From assembly GCA_024345305.1 (NCBI GenBank), contig BRON01000017.1:682001-746000 (forward strand): a stretch of DNA of 64,000 nucleotides, given 5' to 3'. Positions within the stretch are counted from its first letter, which is position 1. Each line of letters opens with the position of its first letter. The translations under genes and the position numbers were made by a program. Shown one piece after another: positions 22,152 to 32,798 of this stretch. The notes beneath the pieces are model-generated. The model did not search any database. It saw only the letters and a program-made list of their open reading frames with translations, and had not been told where the DNA came from. Source of the DNA: Mrakia gelida (lineage: Eukaryota; Basidiomycota; Tremellomycetes; Cystofilobasidiales; Mrakiaceae).

Positions 22152-22307
22152 GTCGTGAGCTGGTGTTTGTTTACAAGTGTTCGGTGAATCGGTCGTGTCT
22201 TTCCCTTTTTTCTCATCTCGCGTCGCGTTCCACTTCCTACCTTCACTCCTCCCCCAAATCGACCCTCTGTTCTCCTCGCTATCGACGCGTGATTGTTGGC
22301 TAGGGAA

Positions 22308-22360
22308 ACCGATGTGCTTTCGTTCTCTCTGCAAAGAGAGGAGGATCGATTCGGGTGCCA
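22308..22360 (+). repeat. Hairpin element, copy 2
   Basis: The constant 5' part ACCGATGTGCTTTC is followed by the hairpin CTCTCT-GCAA-AGAGAG (22325-22340), a 6-bp stem with a GNRA tetraloop, and then GATCGATTCGGGTG. It runs directly into dispersed repeat B. Confidence 0.55.
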
Positions 22361-22460
22361 ATGGCGCTCAGAGGGAGGGAAGGTTGGTATTTAGTGCGAC
22401 GCGACTTGCTTACGAACTCGACGTGGCTAGGTAGCTCTCTCTTTGGGTTCTTTCGTCTCA
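22350..22460 (+). repeat. Dispersed repeat B, plus-strand copy
   Basis: From GTGCCAATGGCGCTCAGAGG through GTGCGACGCGACTTGCTTAC to GTAGCTCTCTCTTTGG, about 105 nt match the reverse complement of 32310-32420 with few differences. It lies just downstream of hairpin element copy 2. No coding frame is shared, so it looks non-coding. Confidence 0.7.
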
Positions 22461-22757
22461 ACTAGCTGAGAGGGAGGAGTCGAGAGAGAGCTCGTCGTCT
22501 TTTACTACTGTTGCGTACTCGATTCATGACCGCAAGTTCTTGCCTTTGACCTCGATGGAAGAGAGAAAGTCACAGCTGCTCCATCAGTACATAGAGAGAA
22601 AGCATACTCAAAGTCTATGCCGAGTCAGGTATAATGTAAAGTAGACTAAGATCGCAACAGTCGAACCGGACTGATCCTCAAGATCGAAACCCTCATCGTC
22701 GCGTCGAGCGACTGAACCCATCTCCTCTCCCTCCCTTCCTCCGCTCCTCCGACCCGA

Positions 22758-25700
22758 CTAAATCGGCTGCTGCGTCTTCTGGAAGAACAGCAGGTACGCC
22801 TTCGCCTTCAACACCTCCTCCACCGGCACCTGCTGCACGAGGGTATCGCTGCAGTACCACCAAACTCTCGGATCGACCTCCTTCTCCGGGTGCTTCTTCC
22901 CGTGACGGAAGTGTTGGTGGTGATGGCTCGAGGAGGACGAAGAGTGGTGGAGAGGGAGGGACTCCTGGGAGGGTGCGTTGGAGAGAGGGAGAGGGACAGT
23001 GGAAGGGGAGGCGGGAGGGTTGGGAGAGGTGGAGGGAGAGTGGTGAGGTGGTGGGTCGTCGGGAGAGGAGAGGACGTAGGAGACTGCAGAAACGAGAGGA
23101 CGAGGAGGGTCAGTTACAAGTATACTAGAACGAGGAGAGAGGCGATGGAGGGACGAACCGTAGTGACCTTGACCCATCGTTCCGAGGTGAACGACGATGG
23201 CGGAAAGGTGATAAGGAACGGCGTCAACGACCTCCTTTCCAGCTCGCTTCTTCGCCGACGAGTTGGCGACGGTGAGAGGAGCTCCGATTCGAGCTGGAGC
23301 GAGGAAGGGAGCGACATCGATGACGAGAGGGAAAGAGATGAAGGTGTCGATCTTCTTGAAGTCTGGAGAAAGAACAAAACACGAGGTCAGTTAAGGTCTT
23401 CGATGTGTCGAGCTCGAGAGAAGAAGCGGAGAACTCACTTCCTGCGAATCCTCCAAAGCCGAATCCCCGACCAGTGATCTGCTCGAACCTCTTGAGATGG
23501 AAGACGAGAATGGGAGGAGGGTTGACGATGAGGTACCTCTTGAAAGCCCTCCTCATCAAGAATCGCGACGACTTCTTCCTCGTCGGCTTGGGTCTCGACG
23601 CGACTGGCTTCTGCTCCTCTCCTCCAGGAAGAGCTGCTTCTCCCGACGCTGGAGAGTGCTCGACTCCGCTTCCAAGCGAGCTTCCATCTTCGTCCGACGA
23701 AGCGAACGACGCAGCCGACGACGCGTCCGAGTTATCCGAGTCGGAGCCTCCGTCCTTGAACGCTGGGTTGACGTGACGGGTGTACGAGTGACCTCGCGAG
23801 GCGGAGGGTCGAAGGTTGGTAGCTCGTTTTGTAGGTGCTGCGAGGTAGGACTTGTCGACGCCATTGAGGAGGGAAGGAGCTGGGGAGGGAGCGGTGGTGC
23901 TGATCTCGGGAGGAGTTTCCGACTCGGGAGAGAAGGGGATGGTGTTGATGGTAGGGATGACCTGACCTCCTCCGTAATCGACGCCTAGGCCAGGAGTGTC
24001 GGGCGATGGGTCGTCGGGGAAGGTGGTGTCGACCTTGATCGAGTCGAATCCGGACTTCTGCTCGAACGAGAGGGGAGGGTAGGGCGAAGGGTCGGTGGTG
24101 AGAACGCCTGGAGCTGAGACGGTGGATGCTGAGAGGTCGACGGCTGAGAGGAGGGGAGACGTTCCAGCCGAGGTCGGCGCGCTGACAATGGACTCTGGAA
24201 GAGGGGCGAGTCGTTCCGCTTCGCTGATGGGTTCGATGATCCTGTCGACCTGAGCGAGATCCGTTTCCTCGTCTTCGTCCTCGTCGTCGGCGTCGTTTCC
24301 GGTCTCTCCTCCTCTCCTCCAGGGTCGACTGTACGAGAAGAACGAAGAACGCGTGTGAACTCTCGTTCTCTCAAGGAAAGAGAAACAAGGGAACGAAAGA
24401 CTCACCCGTCAGATCTCGGGTTCTCCCAACGCCAACACTTCTTGCAAGCGAACGAGTTCTCTCCCTCCAACACCTCGACCTGAGTGAACTGCCTCAGCGA
24501 GTCCATCAGCCCGTTCTGACTCGACGACGGCAATCCCAGCCATCCTCCGACCGTCGCTTCCGCATGAGGAGGGAGCTTGAGAGCCGCTAGAGGGTTGGGA
24601 TTGGGTGCTGAACCGAGGATCCGTCGGATGTAGGCTGCCTGCGACGACTTGACTTTGGGGAACTTGGGATCGAGGATGTTGGAGAACTGAGGAGGAGGAG
24701 ACTTCATCGAGTTCATGGTTGGTGCAGAGGAGAGGGGAGGGATGAAGGAGGCGTCGTCTCCGTGCTCGGAGGGGTGAACGGAGGGAGAGGAAGGTCGAGA
24801 GTTGGCTCCGGGCGCCTCCCTGTCCGACTGAGCTGCTGAAGATCTTCGCGACGAGATCGACTTCTTCCTCGAGATGCTTAAGGAAGCGAGACCTGAGAAG
24901 ATGGAGCCTCGTCGACCGAGGTTGGCTCCTCCTTCGTTTCCTGAGACGGTCGATCCTCGACGCGAGACGGGAGTGGAGGAGGGATTCGACTCGGCGCCGG
25001 AGGTGAGACGACGCGATCCGAAGAGCTTGTGGTCTGATCCTTCGTCCTCCTCGTCGGAAGCGACGGCAGAGTCGTCGTCTGGCTTCGAGGACTTTCCTCC
25101 GAGTTTCCTAGCGATGGACATGAGACGATCTCGCTGCGAAGACGAAGAACGAAAGGAGGTGAGTTCGAGAGATCGTGAATCTCAACGAGGACCGAGAGCT
25201 TGCTCACCTTCCTCTCCCTCGGCTCCTCCTGAGGCAGTCCCATACTCAGATCCATGAAGTCCTCGTAGGTGTGAGAAACCTGCAAAGGTAAACGCGTCGA
25301 GGTCAGCATCCATTTCCCACTTAGACCATCGAGCAGAAACGAAACGAAGCGACTCACAGACTTGCACGTCTCGCAGACGATCATACTCGCCAACCTTCCT
25401 CCGAACAGCAGGTCCACGAACGACAGCATGTCGTGAGGTTCCGCCTCGGGTTCGACGACGACGTTGGAGACCAAAGGGGTACTCGTCTCAGCGTCCTTGT
25501 GAGGACCTTCGGTGAACGAGACTCTGGAGCTCCTCTTCTCCGAAGGATCCTCTTCGGTTGGATCTGGAGTGGCGATGGAAGGTAGAGGTGAGGTCTCGGT
25601 GGAGGAGGTGGAGAGGGACGGCTGAGGAGAGGTGTTCGAGGAAGGAGAGGGAGGAGGAAGGTCCGAGGTCGCGACTGGAGCCTGAGGAGTAGGTTTGGGA

Positions 25701-27004
25701 TGTAACCGTTTTATGACCTGACGATGAGTAAGAAGAGAGAGAGAGGTCAGAGAGTTTCAAAGGTAGTGGGTAGAAGAGAGGAGGGAGGAAACGAACGTCG
25801 ACCTCCTCCATTCTCATCGAGTCGAGAAGATGTCGAAGAAGCTCGTGAGCGTCTTGTTGGTCGTACTGGTGAAGAGAGAAGGACAATCAGCTCATAGCTC
25901 CATGCTCAGATGAGGGGCAGAACAGGACATACATCTCCGTACTGCTCGTACTTCTTCGAGATGGTGTAGAGCAAGGTCCTCGAAGAAGGAACGAAAACAA
26001 ACAACCGAAGTGAAGGTGAGCTCGAGCGCTCCTTCCTTCCCTCCTCCGTCCCGCTTCCGTCTTCCCACAGATTTTTCACAGATCACGGAAGAAAGGATAT
26101 CTACTCACTTCAATCCTTGACCCTTCCTATCTCCCTTTGTGACCTCCAAACCGGCGAGTTCAGTCCTCCAACTCCTTCCGGCGGACTCGATGAACGAAGC
26201 GGCAAGAGGCATCAAGTCCTTGTTGTGGTTCCTCTCAGCCATGAAAGCTGGATGACGTTGACGGTCGACCTCGCAGGTGGCTGCTGGCATCCATGGTCGA
26301 TCCGGACAGTCGATGGGAGTGAGGAGCGTCGAGAGAGGAGGGGTGTGGATGAGCTGAAGGAGGAGGGAAAGAAGGGGAAGGAAGGAAAGCGAGAAACGAG
26401 GGGGAGAGAGGTTAGATGACGAGGCTCTTTTCGTCAGCGAGGAGATGGAGAGAGAGAGAAGCTCACAGATTGGAAGACGGAGTTCAGGTAGCAGGTGTTG
26501 CCTGCAAGAGAGAGCGAAAGGGGAGAGCATCAGCCTGGCGTCTTCTGTCGAAGGAAGTCGATCTGAGACGAGCGTCGGTCTTTTCCATCCTCCCTCTCCC
26601 ACCATCTCAGCTCGGATCTCGTTCAAAACCTGCAAAGAAAACCTTCTCGACCTCTCTAGCACCAGGTCGAGTAGGCTGTACCAGTGCGAGGAGGTGTTCT
26701 CGTTCAGGAGGGAGAGGTGCAGCGTGGAGCTCGCCAAAGACGCCGTCGACTGGTTCAGCTCCTGCTCCTCCCTTCTTCCCTCTCCTCCCTCTTCTCCTTC
26801 GCTTCCACCTCCCATTTCCCAACAGTTGACAGCTAAGATCAGGAGCAGATAGCTATCGAACTCACCATCGTTCACCAGTCCTGTAGGAGCATGCAGCGGC
26901 TCCTTCTCGTCCTCCGCCCTAGCCGTCGGTAGTTCCTCCCTCGGAGTCGACAGCAGATCCGCGTTCGAAGCCTTCTTCTTGAGACTCTTGGAGCGTCCAA
27001 GCAT
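22758..27004 (-). CDS. Ubiquitin-specific protease (USP/UBP family, C19)
   Basis: This deubiquitinase cleaves ubiquitin from proteins and is roughly 1,050 residues. The start is MLGRSKSLKKKASNADLLS at 27004. The Cys box is formed by splicing GLVNDG (exon to 26866) to NTCYLNSVFQS (exon 26467-26501), giving the standard GLxNxGNTCYLNS with the catalytic Cys. A QQDAHELLRHLLDSM block follows near 25810-25870. Then come FGGRLASMIVCETCKS, a long Ser-rich insertion, SFACKKCWRWENP (zinc-ribbon-like cysteines), NPPPILVFHLKRFEQ, the His box VVHLGTMGQGHY spliced to VSYVL, and WWYCSDTLVQQVPVEEVLKA at the end. The insertions separating the catalytic blocks and the acidic and Ser-rich linkers resemble USP16/UBP16-type enzymes. 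The 364-nt intron just before the catalytic Cys is unusually long for this window. I did not fix every exon in the central insertion. Confidence 0.9.
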
Positions 27005-28227
27005 GAGAAAGAGAGGAGGGTGGTAAGGAAGGTGATGGAGGAGAAATTGACCGTCAAAGGGGATGGAAAGAGGGTCAAGGTTGGTTGGGAAAGAGAGGTC
27101 TCCTCCCCCCATCCCTCCTCCCTCCCTCCTTCCCCGCGTCAGTTTCTCTCAGAGGTCAATCTGGGATCGTCATCTCTGAAGGGAGTCTTCCCGTCGTATG
27201 TTATCTTGGCGAATAGGAACTGCACCCGAGAGGCTTTTCCTCGTAGAAACCGCCCGGCGAGCTCGAGGGAAGAGAGCAGGAAAAGAAGGCGGCCGGCTCC
27301 GTCGCTCGTCGACGACGTCCTCTCTCCCACAGCTTCTCGTCTCTTGCAGGCCGCGAGATCAAGGGAAACAAAGCGCTGTTCCTGATTTTTGGTCCCAAGC
27401 GGTCTAATGAGCTTGAACTCTAGAGGAGGCCCGGAAATTGCGCGCCTTGATTCTTCTCCGACGCGTCGTCGGTGCTTGTTTTGCTCTCTCCTTCGTCCAC
27501 GACAATCTCAGCTCACCACTTCTTGCCGATCTGCTGGCGCCGCTCAGTGAGGACTTTTCCGAGCTGTCCCTGTCCTTTTTGCAGGCTCTGTATGCGGAAT
27601 TCGAACATCTGCGACGCGTCTTTCTCTCGCGTCGTCAAGGCTCGCTTCCGGTCTGACCCACGTTCTCTGAGAGAGAGATGCGATGTTCTGGTGGCCTCAG
27701 AGCGTGAAATTAAATGACATCCGCTTCCGGGTGAATCAGGAAGAGACCTGAGAATCGAGGAAGATTTGAACGCGAGGACGACGCGTTTCACGTTCCCCTC
27801 TCGACCACCTTCTTCTTCTTCTCCTCTTCTTCACGTCGCTTCCTCGGCCTCCGTCCTTCAATGATTCGTTTGCCAGCCTCAAGTTCTGTGTATCAGACCT
27901 TCCCGAGACAACCCAAAGCTTCTCAAACACAATCGATCTCCCTTGCCTTCGCTTCCCAGCTCTCGCGCGAACCCCTCGCTCGGGGGAACAGACCCTCCCT
28001 GCTTCTTTCCCCAACCCCTCCAGAACAAGCGCTCCTCAGAAAGCGGAGGGTTGCCCTCCGGACGTGCCGTCGCCCCCTTCATGATCGCAGTTTCTCAAGT
28101 TCTGAGGGAAGATCGCCCAACGCTCGACGGACGGCGTTCGTTTTTCTCGTCTCCCCTCAAACCACCACCAGCAGAGAATGAGCCTACGTCGTCGTTCGTA
28201 ACTCCACTACACCCTAAAATCTCCTCC
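27005..28227. other. Divergent spacer between the USP and the 7TM receptor
   Basis: This 1.2 kb separates two start codons that face away from each other. It contains ACGCGT at about 27462, 27614 and 27781. Open frames occur on both strands but show no family signal or coherent splicing. It probably holds both promoters and 5' UTRs. Confidence 0.45.
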
Positions 28228-30302
28228 ATGCCTACCCTACCTACCTCTCAACTCGGCGCGTTGGTCGCTCGCTATGTCGTTGGATCGCTGGCCGACGCAA
28301 CAACAAACTCCACCTCCTCCTCTTCCCTCGCCTCGTCTTCTACGACGCCTCGCGAGCTTCGTCAAGCCTCAGCAGCCATCTCCCTCGTCTTCCTCATCCT
28401 CTGCTTCCTCTCTATGAGCCTCACCATCATCGCTCTCCTCACCTTCACCCTCTCAGCCTGCAAACGCCCAGCGGTGATGTTGAGCTTCTTCGCGATCGAC
28501 CTGCTTTCCCTCGCAACGACGGTCATGGTGGGAGACTCCCTGTCCACTGTCCTTGCCTCGGTACTACGAGAGGCTGATTCCCTGTCTGTTCTGTTCTGGA
28601 AACAACAGACTTCTGAGTGAGAAAGGGCACATCACGAAACCTCCAAACTGGAGCCTCTGCTTCACTCAAGCGCTGTTTCAAGTAGGAGCGTACGCTTCCA
28701 TAGTCTTCGCAGTCGCTCTCCTTCAGGTTACGGTGAGTCGCTCAGTGTCTCTGTTGAACGCGCAAAATGTGGGAGGCGTGGGAGGGAAGAAAGAACGAAC
28801 GAAGGTCGGCGTTCAAACCCAAACGAACCAAACGCTGAGCTCGACCCTCCCTCCCGCTCGCTCCCTCTCGACCTTCCTTCCTTCTTCTGAAACCTATCCA
28901 GACAGTTTTCAAGATCCAAAATCGGTTCAGAAAGCTCGGAGAGGCGATGGATAAGACGGTGGCTCACGTTATAGTGAGTGAAAGAGCGATGACTTTCTGC
29001 GCGAGGCCAACGACGCGCTGACGCTCGAACGTCTATCCTCGTTTTGTTCAGCTCGTCCTTCTTCCACTGCTCTTCTGGTTCGCTGTAACGTCGGTGCCAA
29101 CGTTTATTGTTCGTGCTCCCTCTTCGTTCCCCGCGAAGAGTGCCCAAACCGACTCGAGCTGATTCGACCTTTCGACTTCCTCTCGACAGTTCGCCTGGAG
29201 GGATCGAAGCTTGATCTTCGCGGATCACTTCTACTGCACGATCGACCAAGATGCCTTACAGACCGCGATCACAGGGTTCGCTGTAGTCTGCGAGGTCGTT
29301 GTCGTTGCTTGGTGAGTTCATCGATCTCGTCCTTGACGCGTCCCTTTCGTCGCCCGACGTGGACTGACTTGCCTTTCTTCCTCTTTTAGCACTAGTGAGC
29401 AAGCTCTTCCTTTACCTTCGAGAACTTATACCTGACCTTCGTTCGTATCTTTGCAAACAGTCACCATCGCCGTCATCGCGTTCAAATCTTACCGCTCGTC
29501 GCTTTCGGGAGGAGGGTTCCATTTCTCCTCGTCGCATTCGCGCTCAGCCTCAGCGTCAGCTTCAAATTATCTCGCCTCCATAACTCCTCGAACCACGAGC
29601 TCGGGGAAGTCGAAGGAAGCCAAGGTGTTGCAGATGAAGCTGGGTGAGCCGCGAAGAGTCCGACGCGTTCGACGACGGGAGACCTGACGCCGTTCTCCTT
29701 CGCTCTTGATCAGCTCTCCGAGTCGCTGGACTCGGACTCTATATGATTGCGCTGCTGGGAGCTACCGTAGCGTCTCTGGGAGAGCCCTCGTCCTTCGTAA
29801 CAGACATCTCCGCGTCGTGCTCGTTTGTCCTCTTCTTTCCCATCCTCCACTTTCGTCTCGCAGCTCATCCTCCCCTCCTTCCCTTCCCTGCAGAGGCATC
29901 GTTATCTACGCTCTCTTCGCAACCCAAAAAGACGTCCTCGCAACCCATCACGCCCTCCTCTTCCCGGCGCACTTCCGGCGGAGCCAACAAACCCAATCTC
30001 AGCTTCGTTCTCGCTCAGCCTCCAACCCCAAGATCTCCAACCCGAAAGGATTCACTCACTTGGGCCAAGGACATGCTACGGAAGCCTACGATCGAGACTT
30101 CGGGAGGGAGGAAGGAGGGTTTCAGCTTCCTCCACTCGCGTCGCTTTCGTCGCAGAGGCTCGTTGGGGACGCGGCGCCGTTTGGAGGGAGGGACGTCGAG
30201 AACATTGAGATGGGGAGGTTTGAGAAGGGAGAGGATGGGGGTGGTGGAGGTGGCAACGGTGGGAAGGGGAGGTGGACTTTAGAGGCGACGATTAGGAGAT
30301 GA
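28228..30302 (+). CDS. Orphan seven-transmembrane receptor (fungal GPCR type)
   Basis: Nine exons, 28228-28541, 28609-28732, 28902-28973, 29052-29108, 29190-29311, 29390-29394, 29461-29643, 29714-29816 and 29894-30302, give 462 residues. Seven hydrophobic segments can be read: ISLVFLILCFLSMSLTIIAL, RPAVMLSFFAIDLLSLATTV, CFTQALFQVGAYASIVFAVA, VILVLLPLLFWFAVTSVPTF, TGFAVVCEVVVVACTITIAV, ALRVAGLGLYMIALLGATVA and GIVIYALFATQKDVL. The last matches the 'FGTQRDVL'-like end of helix 7 common in basidiomycete 7TM receptors (established pattern, recalled, not searched). A cytoplasmic tail of about 120 residues follows. It is a plasma-membrane receptor by inference; the ligand is unknown. The sixth exon is 5 nt (CACTA) and is needed to hold the frame through helix 5. 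The first intron donor (GTCCAC) and the seventh-helix donor (GTGCTC) are the weakest joins. Confidence 0.7.
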
Positions 30303-30749
30303 GAATTCGGCTCGACGTGTTTGGGATTTCGTTCGTTGGTCGGTTTTGTTTGATGGCTGCGTCTCGTTTCTTTTGGGTTTGCGTGGTGAGATACCTGTCT
30401 GTAGACTTCCAGCCAAAGAGCTGAGAAGGTTCGATCGGCGAGTCAGTGCAGGGAGGGACGAGAGAGAACGGACGAGGGACGGAAAGCGCGAGCTCGTCGA
30501 CGAACAAACGTTTCGCCGCCTCACACCGGGCTCGAGCCACCCACACGCTCGAGAGGTATACCGGCCTTGATAAGCCCGCTATGGAGACATCAGCGGCGAA
30601 ACTGACCTTGTAGACGAGGACTTCAAAGCGAGAGCGCGACGGCACTGTTCCTTTCCCTCCCAAGCGCGGTACAGTTTCAGATGCATCTCTATAAGACAGG
30701 CCCTATTTCAGACGATTGATCATAAGTAGGTAGTGGGTGGTGGAGAGGA
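30303..30749. other. Convergent spacer (receptor / SNU13)
   Basis: This 447-nt stretch separates two stop codons and should hold both 3' UTRs. I see no gene or clear repeat. Confidence 0.5.
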
Positions 30750-31673
30750 TTAGATGAGGAGCTGTTGTAGAAGGAAGAAGGGGAAGCGAAACGAGAACGA
30801 AGTCAGCTCTTGTTTCTCGACGATCACGACGCGGAGGGAAAAACGCACCTTCTCAATCTGTAAAAGGACAAAAAGGGGGGAGGAGAGAATAGGGTCAGAA
30901 AGGAACGCTCTAGGAGGCCTAGGAAGGGGAGGGTTATTGCTGACCTGGTTCTTGACAGCCAGAATCTGAGCGTTGAGCTCTCGAGCCTCGTTGGTGGTAA
31001 CGGAAGCGGCGATAACGGGTCGGGAGACACCACAGGCTCGTCCAAGAGCGGTCTTGGAAGGAAGGAAGACGTAGGGGACGTTCTTGTCCTCGCAGAGGAG
31101 AGGAAGGTGGAGGAGAATCTCGATGGGCTCGGTGTCTGGTGGGAGGGGAGAAGAGAGCGAGGCAAGTCAGTCGGTTGAGCTTGAACGAGAGGAAGCAGTC
31201 GAAGGGAGGGATGTAGGGAGCATAAGAGGCCGAAGGAGGGAGGGCGAGATGAAGGGCAGGAGGAGTGTAAAGTAGGTTGAAGGAGGGAGGGCGGACGAGG
31301 GGGAGGGAAGGAGGGAGGAGGACGAGGTGGGCTGAGGAAGGAGGAAGGAGAATCGAAGACTCACCGGCGGTCATGACGATGAACTCGCAGATACCTCGGT
31401 TGAGGGTCTTGGTAGCCTCGTTAGCCCCCTTCTTGAGCTGCTTGAAGTGCGAGGCCTGCTGCACAAGATCAAGGATCTACGAAGAGTCGAAGGAGGAAGG
31501 AAAAGGTCAGCTCCTTCGTTTCTCCTTCCTCCTTTGCTTCCCCTCTCCCTCGTTCCCTAACTGTCCCGGAGGTTAGAAAAAGCTGTACATACCTGGTTGG
31601 TGAGAGCGGCATCCGCGAGAGGGAAAGCCTTGGGGTTGGGGACGGAAGCGGCGGCGACAGGAGCGGCGGACAT
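30750..31673 (-). CDS. SNU13: SNU13 / 15.5K, U4 snRNP and box C/D snoRNP protein (L7Ae family)
   Basis: The protein binds the kink-turn of U4 snRNA and of box C/D snoRNAs, acting in splicing and rRNA modification in the nucleus and nucleolus. Exons 31593-31673, 31365-31476, 30945-31135, 30849-30857 and 30750-30761 give 134 residues, close to the usual 125-130. Family blocks are unbroken: [60 protein letters not shown] and [20 protein letters not shown], ending [15 protein letters not shown]. The C-terminal IEKLLI is built from a 9-nt exon (ATTGAGAAG) and a 12-nt last exon that includes the stop. The family assignment is very secure. Confidence 0.96.
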
Positions 31674-32798
31674 AGTGAAAGTGAGGAAGGGAGGTGGTGG
31701 GTTTTGAGTTGAAGTTCTGAAGGGAAGGAAGGACGAGGAGAGGTCAGATTTTCGCTTGATCGTATTAGGCGAAGAGGAAGGAGAGCGACGTACTGTAGGT
31801 GTGTGTTTAGGACCTCACGACGTTGGATCACTGGTCAGAAGGAAAGATGGAGTTGAGAGAAGGACGGTGGATCGAGCTCGAAAAGTTGAAAGGGCGATTT
31901 CGGAGAAGAGCTGGTCGTCAAGGCTCGGTCTTCCTCCTCCCTTGCTTCCGAGGGGACATGGGTGTGTGCCAGGTCCCCACTGGTAGGCATCTCGAACCTC
32001 AGAAAGAGATCTCGCGAACACTTCGCTTGCGAAAATTCTCGCTGACGCTTTCGAACTTCCTCGTCTTCGTTCCGCAACGACCATCTTGCCGCCACGAGCT
32101 CGCAAATGGTACATTCTCTAGGCCCACCGAATGACCGCTGAACTACTCTTACTTCCTCTCTACTACCGGCATGTGCCGTTTGCTTCATCCTTCCAGACCT
32201 TCGAAGCGTCTTTCTTCTCTCTGCTCGACGCGTCGAATTCCTCGTTCGGAAGTCGTGGACTGAGAGGAAACGTGACCTCCCTCTCGACTCCTCCTCCTCA
32301 GCGATCTGAGGAGCATAAAGCCAAAGAGAGAGCTACCTAAGCCACGTCCAAGTTCGTAAGCAAGTCGCGTCGCACTAGCAAACCTGACCTCCCCTCCCTC
32401 TGAGCGCCATTGGCACTGCAGAAACGCGTTTCTGGAGAGGAGGACGAAAGGCTCGCTCGCCAGTGACAAAATCGTCGAAGGCTTTTCGAACAGATCTGGG
32501 AGTAGTTGAAAAGCGAAGCAGAGATGGTCAGAGAGGGTTCTTGATTCGACGCTCGACCGTCGATTCGTTGAGAGTCGAGAAAAACGAACTCACCTGAGTC
32601 GCTCCATCGACAAGACGACGATGAGCTCGACTCGCCAGACTCCTCGCTCAAGTACTGAGTCCTCGATCTGTCAGTGCGCACCACCATCCCAGCACTTTCC
32701 GCGCGAGGGAGAGAGGGATGCGAAGACGCGTCGAGCGAAAGTGAGACGCGAAGAGTGGGCGAGGTGGCATGAAATACAAGCAAAGAGATCTCGACGTA
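31674..32798. other. Spacer between SNU13 and SURF1, carrying repeat B
   Basis: This 1.1 kb holds the SNU13 promoter and the 3' flank of the SURF1 gene, both on the minus strand. A likely 5'-UTR intron donor for SNU13 reads GTACGTCG on the minus strand near 31790. A minus-strand copy of dispersed repeat B lies at 32300-32425. ACGCGT occurs at about 32229, 32424 and 32725. No gene is evident. Confidence 0.45.
32300..32425 (-). repeat. Dispersed repeat B, minus-strand copy
   Basis: The reverse complement reads GTGCCAATGGCGCTCAGAGG, then GTGCGACGCGACTTGCTTAC and GTAGCTCTCTCTTTGG, matching 22350-22460 at most positions. Immediately upstream in repeat orientation is a palindrome, AAACGCGTTT, in place of the hairpin element found at the other copy. 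Confidence 0.7.

Noticed and set aside
22308..22360. A tRNA gene suggested by the B-box-like GATCGATTCGGG
   Set aside because: The flanking bases do not form a T-arm or acceptor stem, and no anticodon arm is present.
26105..27112. One continuous 335-codon frame across the USP N-terminus
   Set aside because: It reads the catalytic Cys exon in the wrong frame; splicing is needed to give GNTCYLNS.
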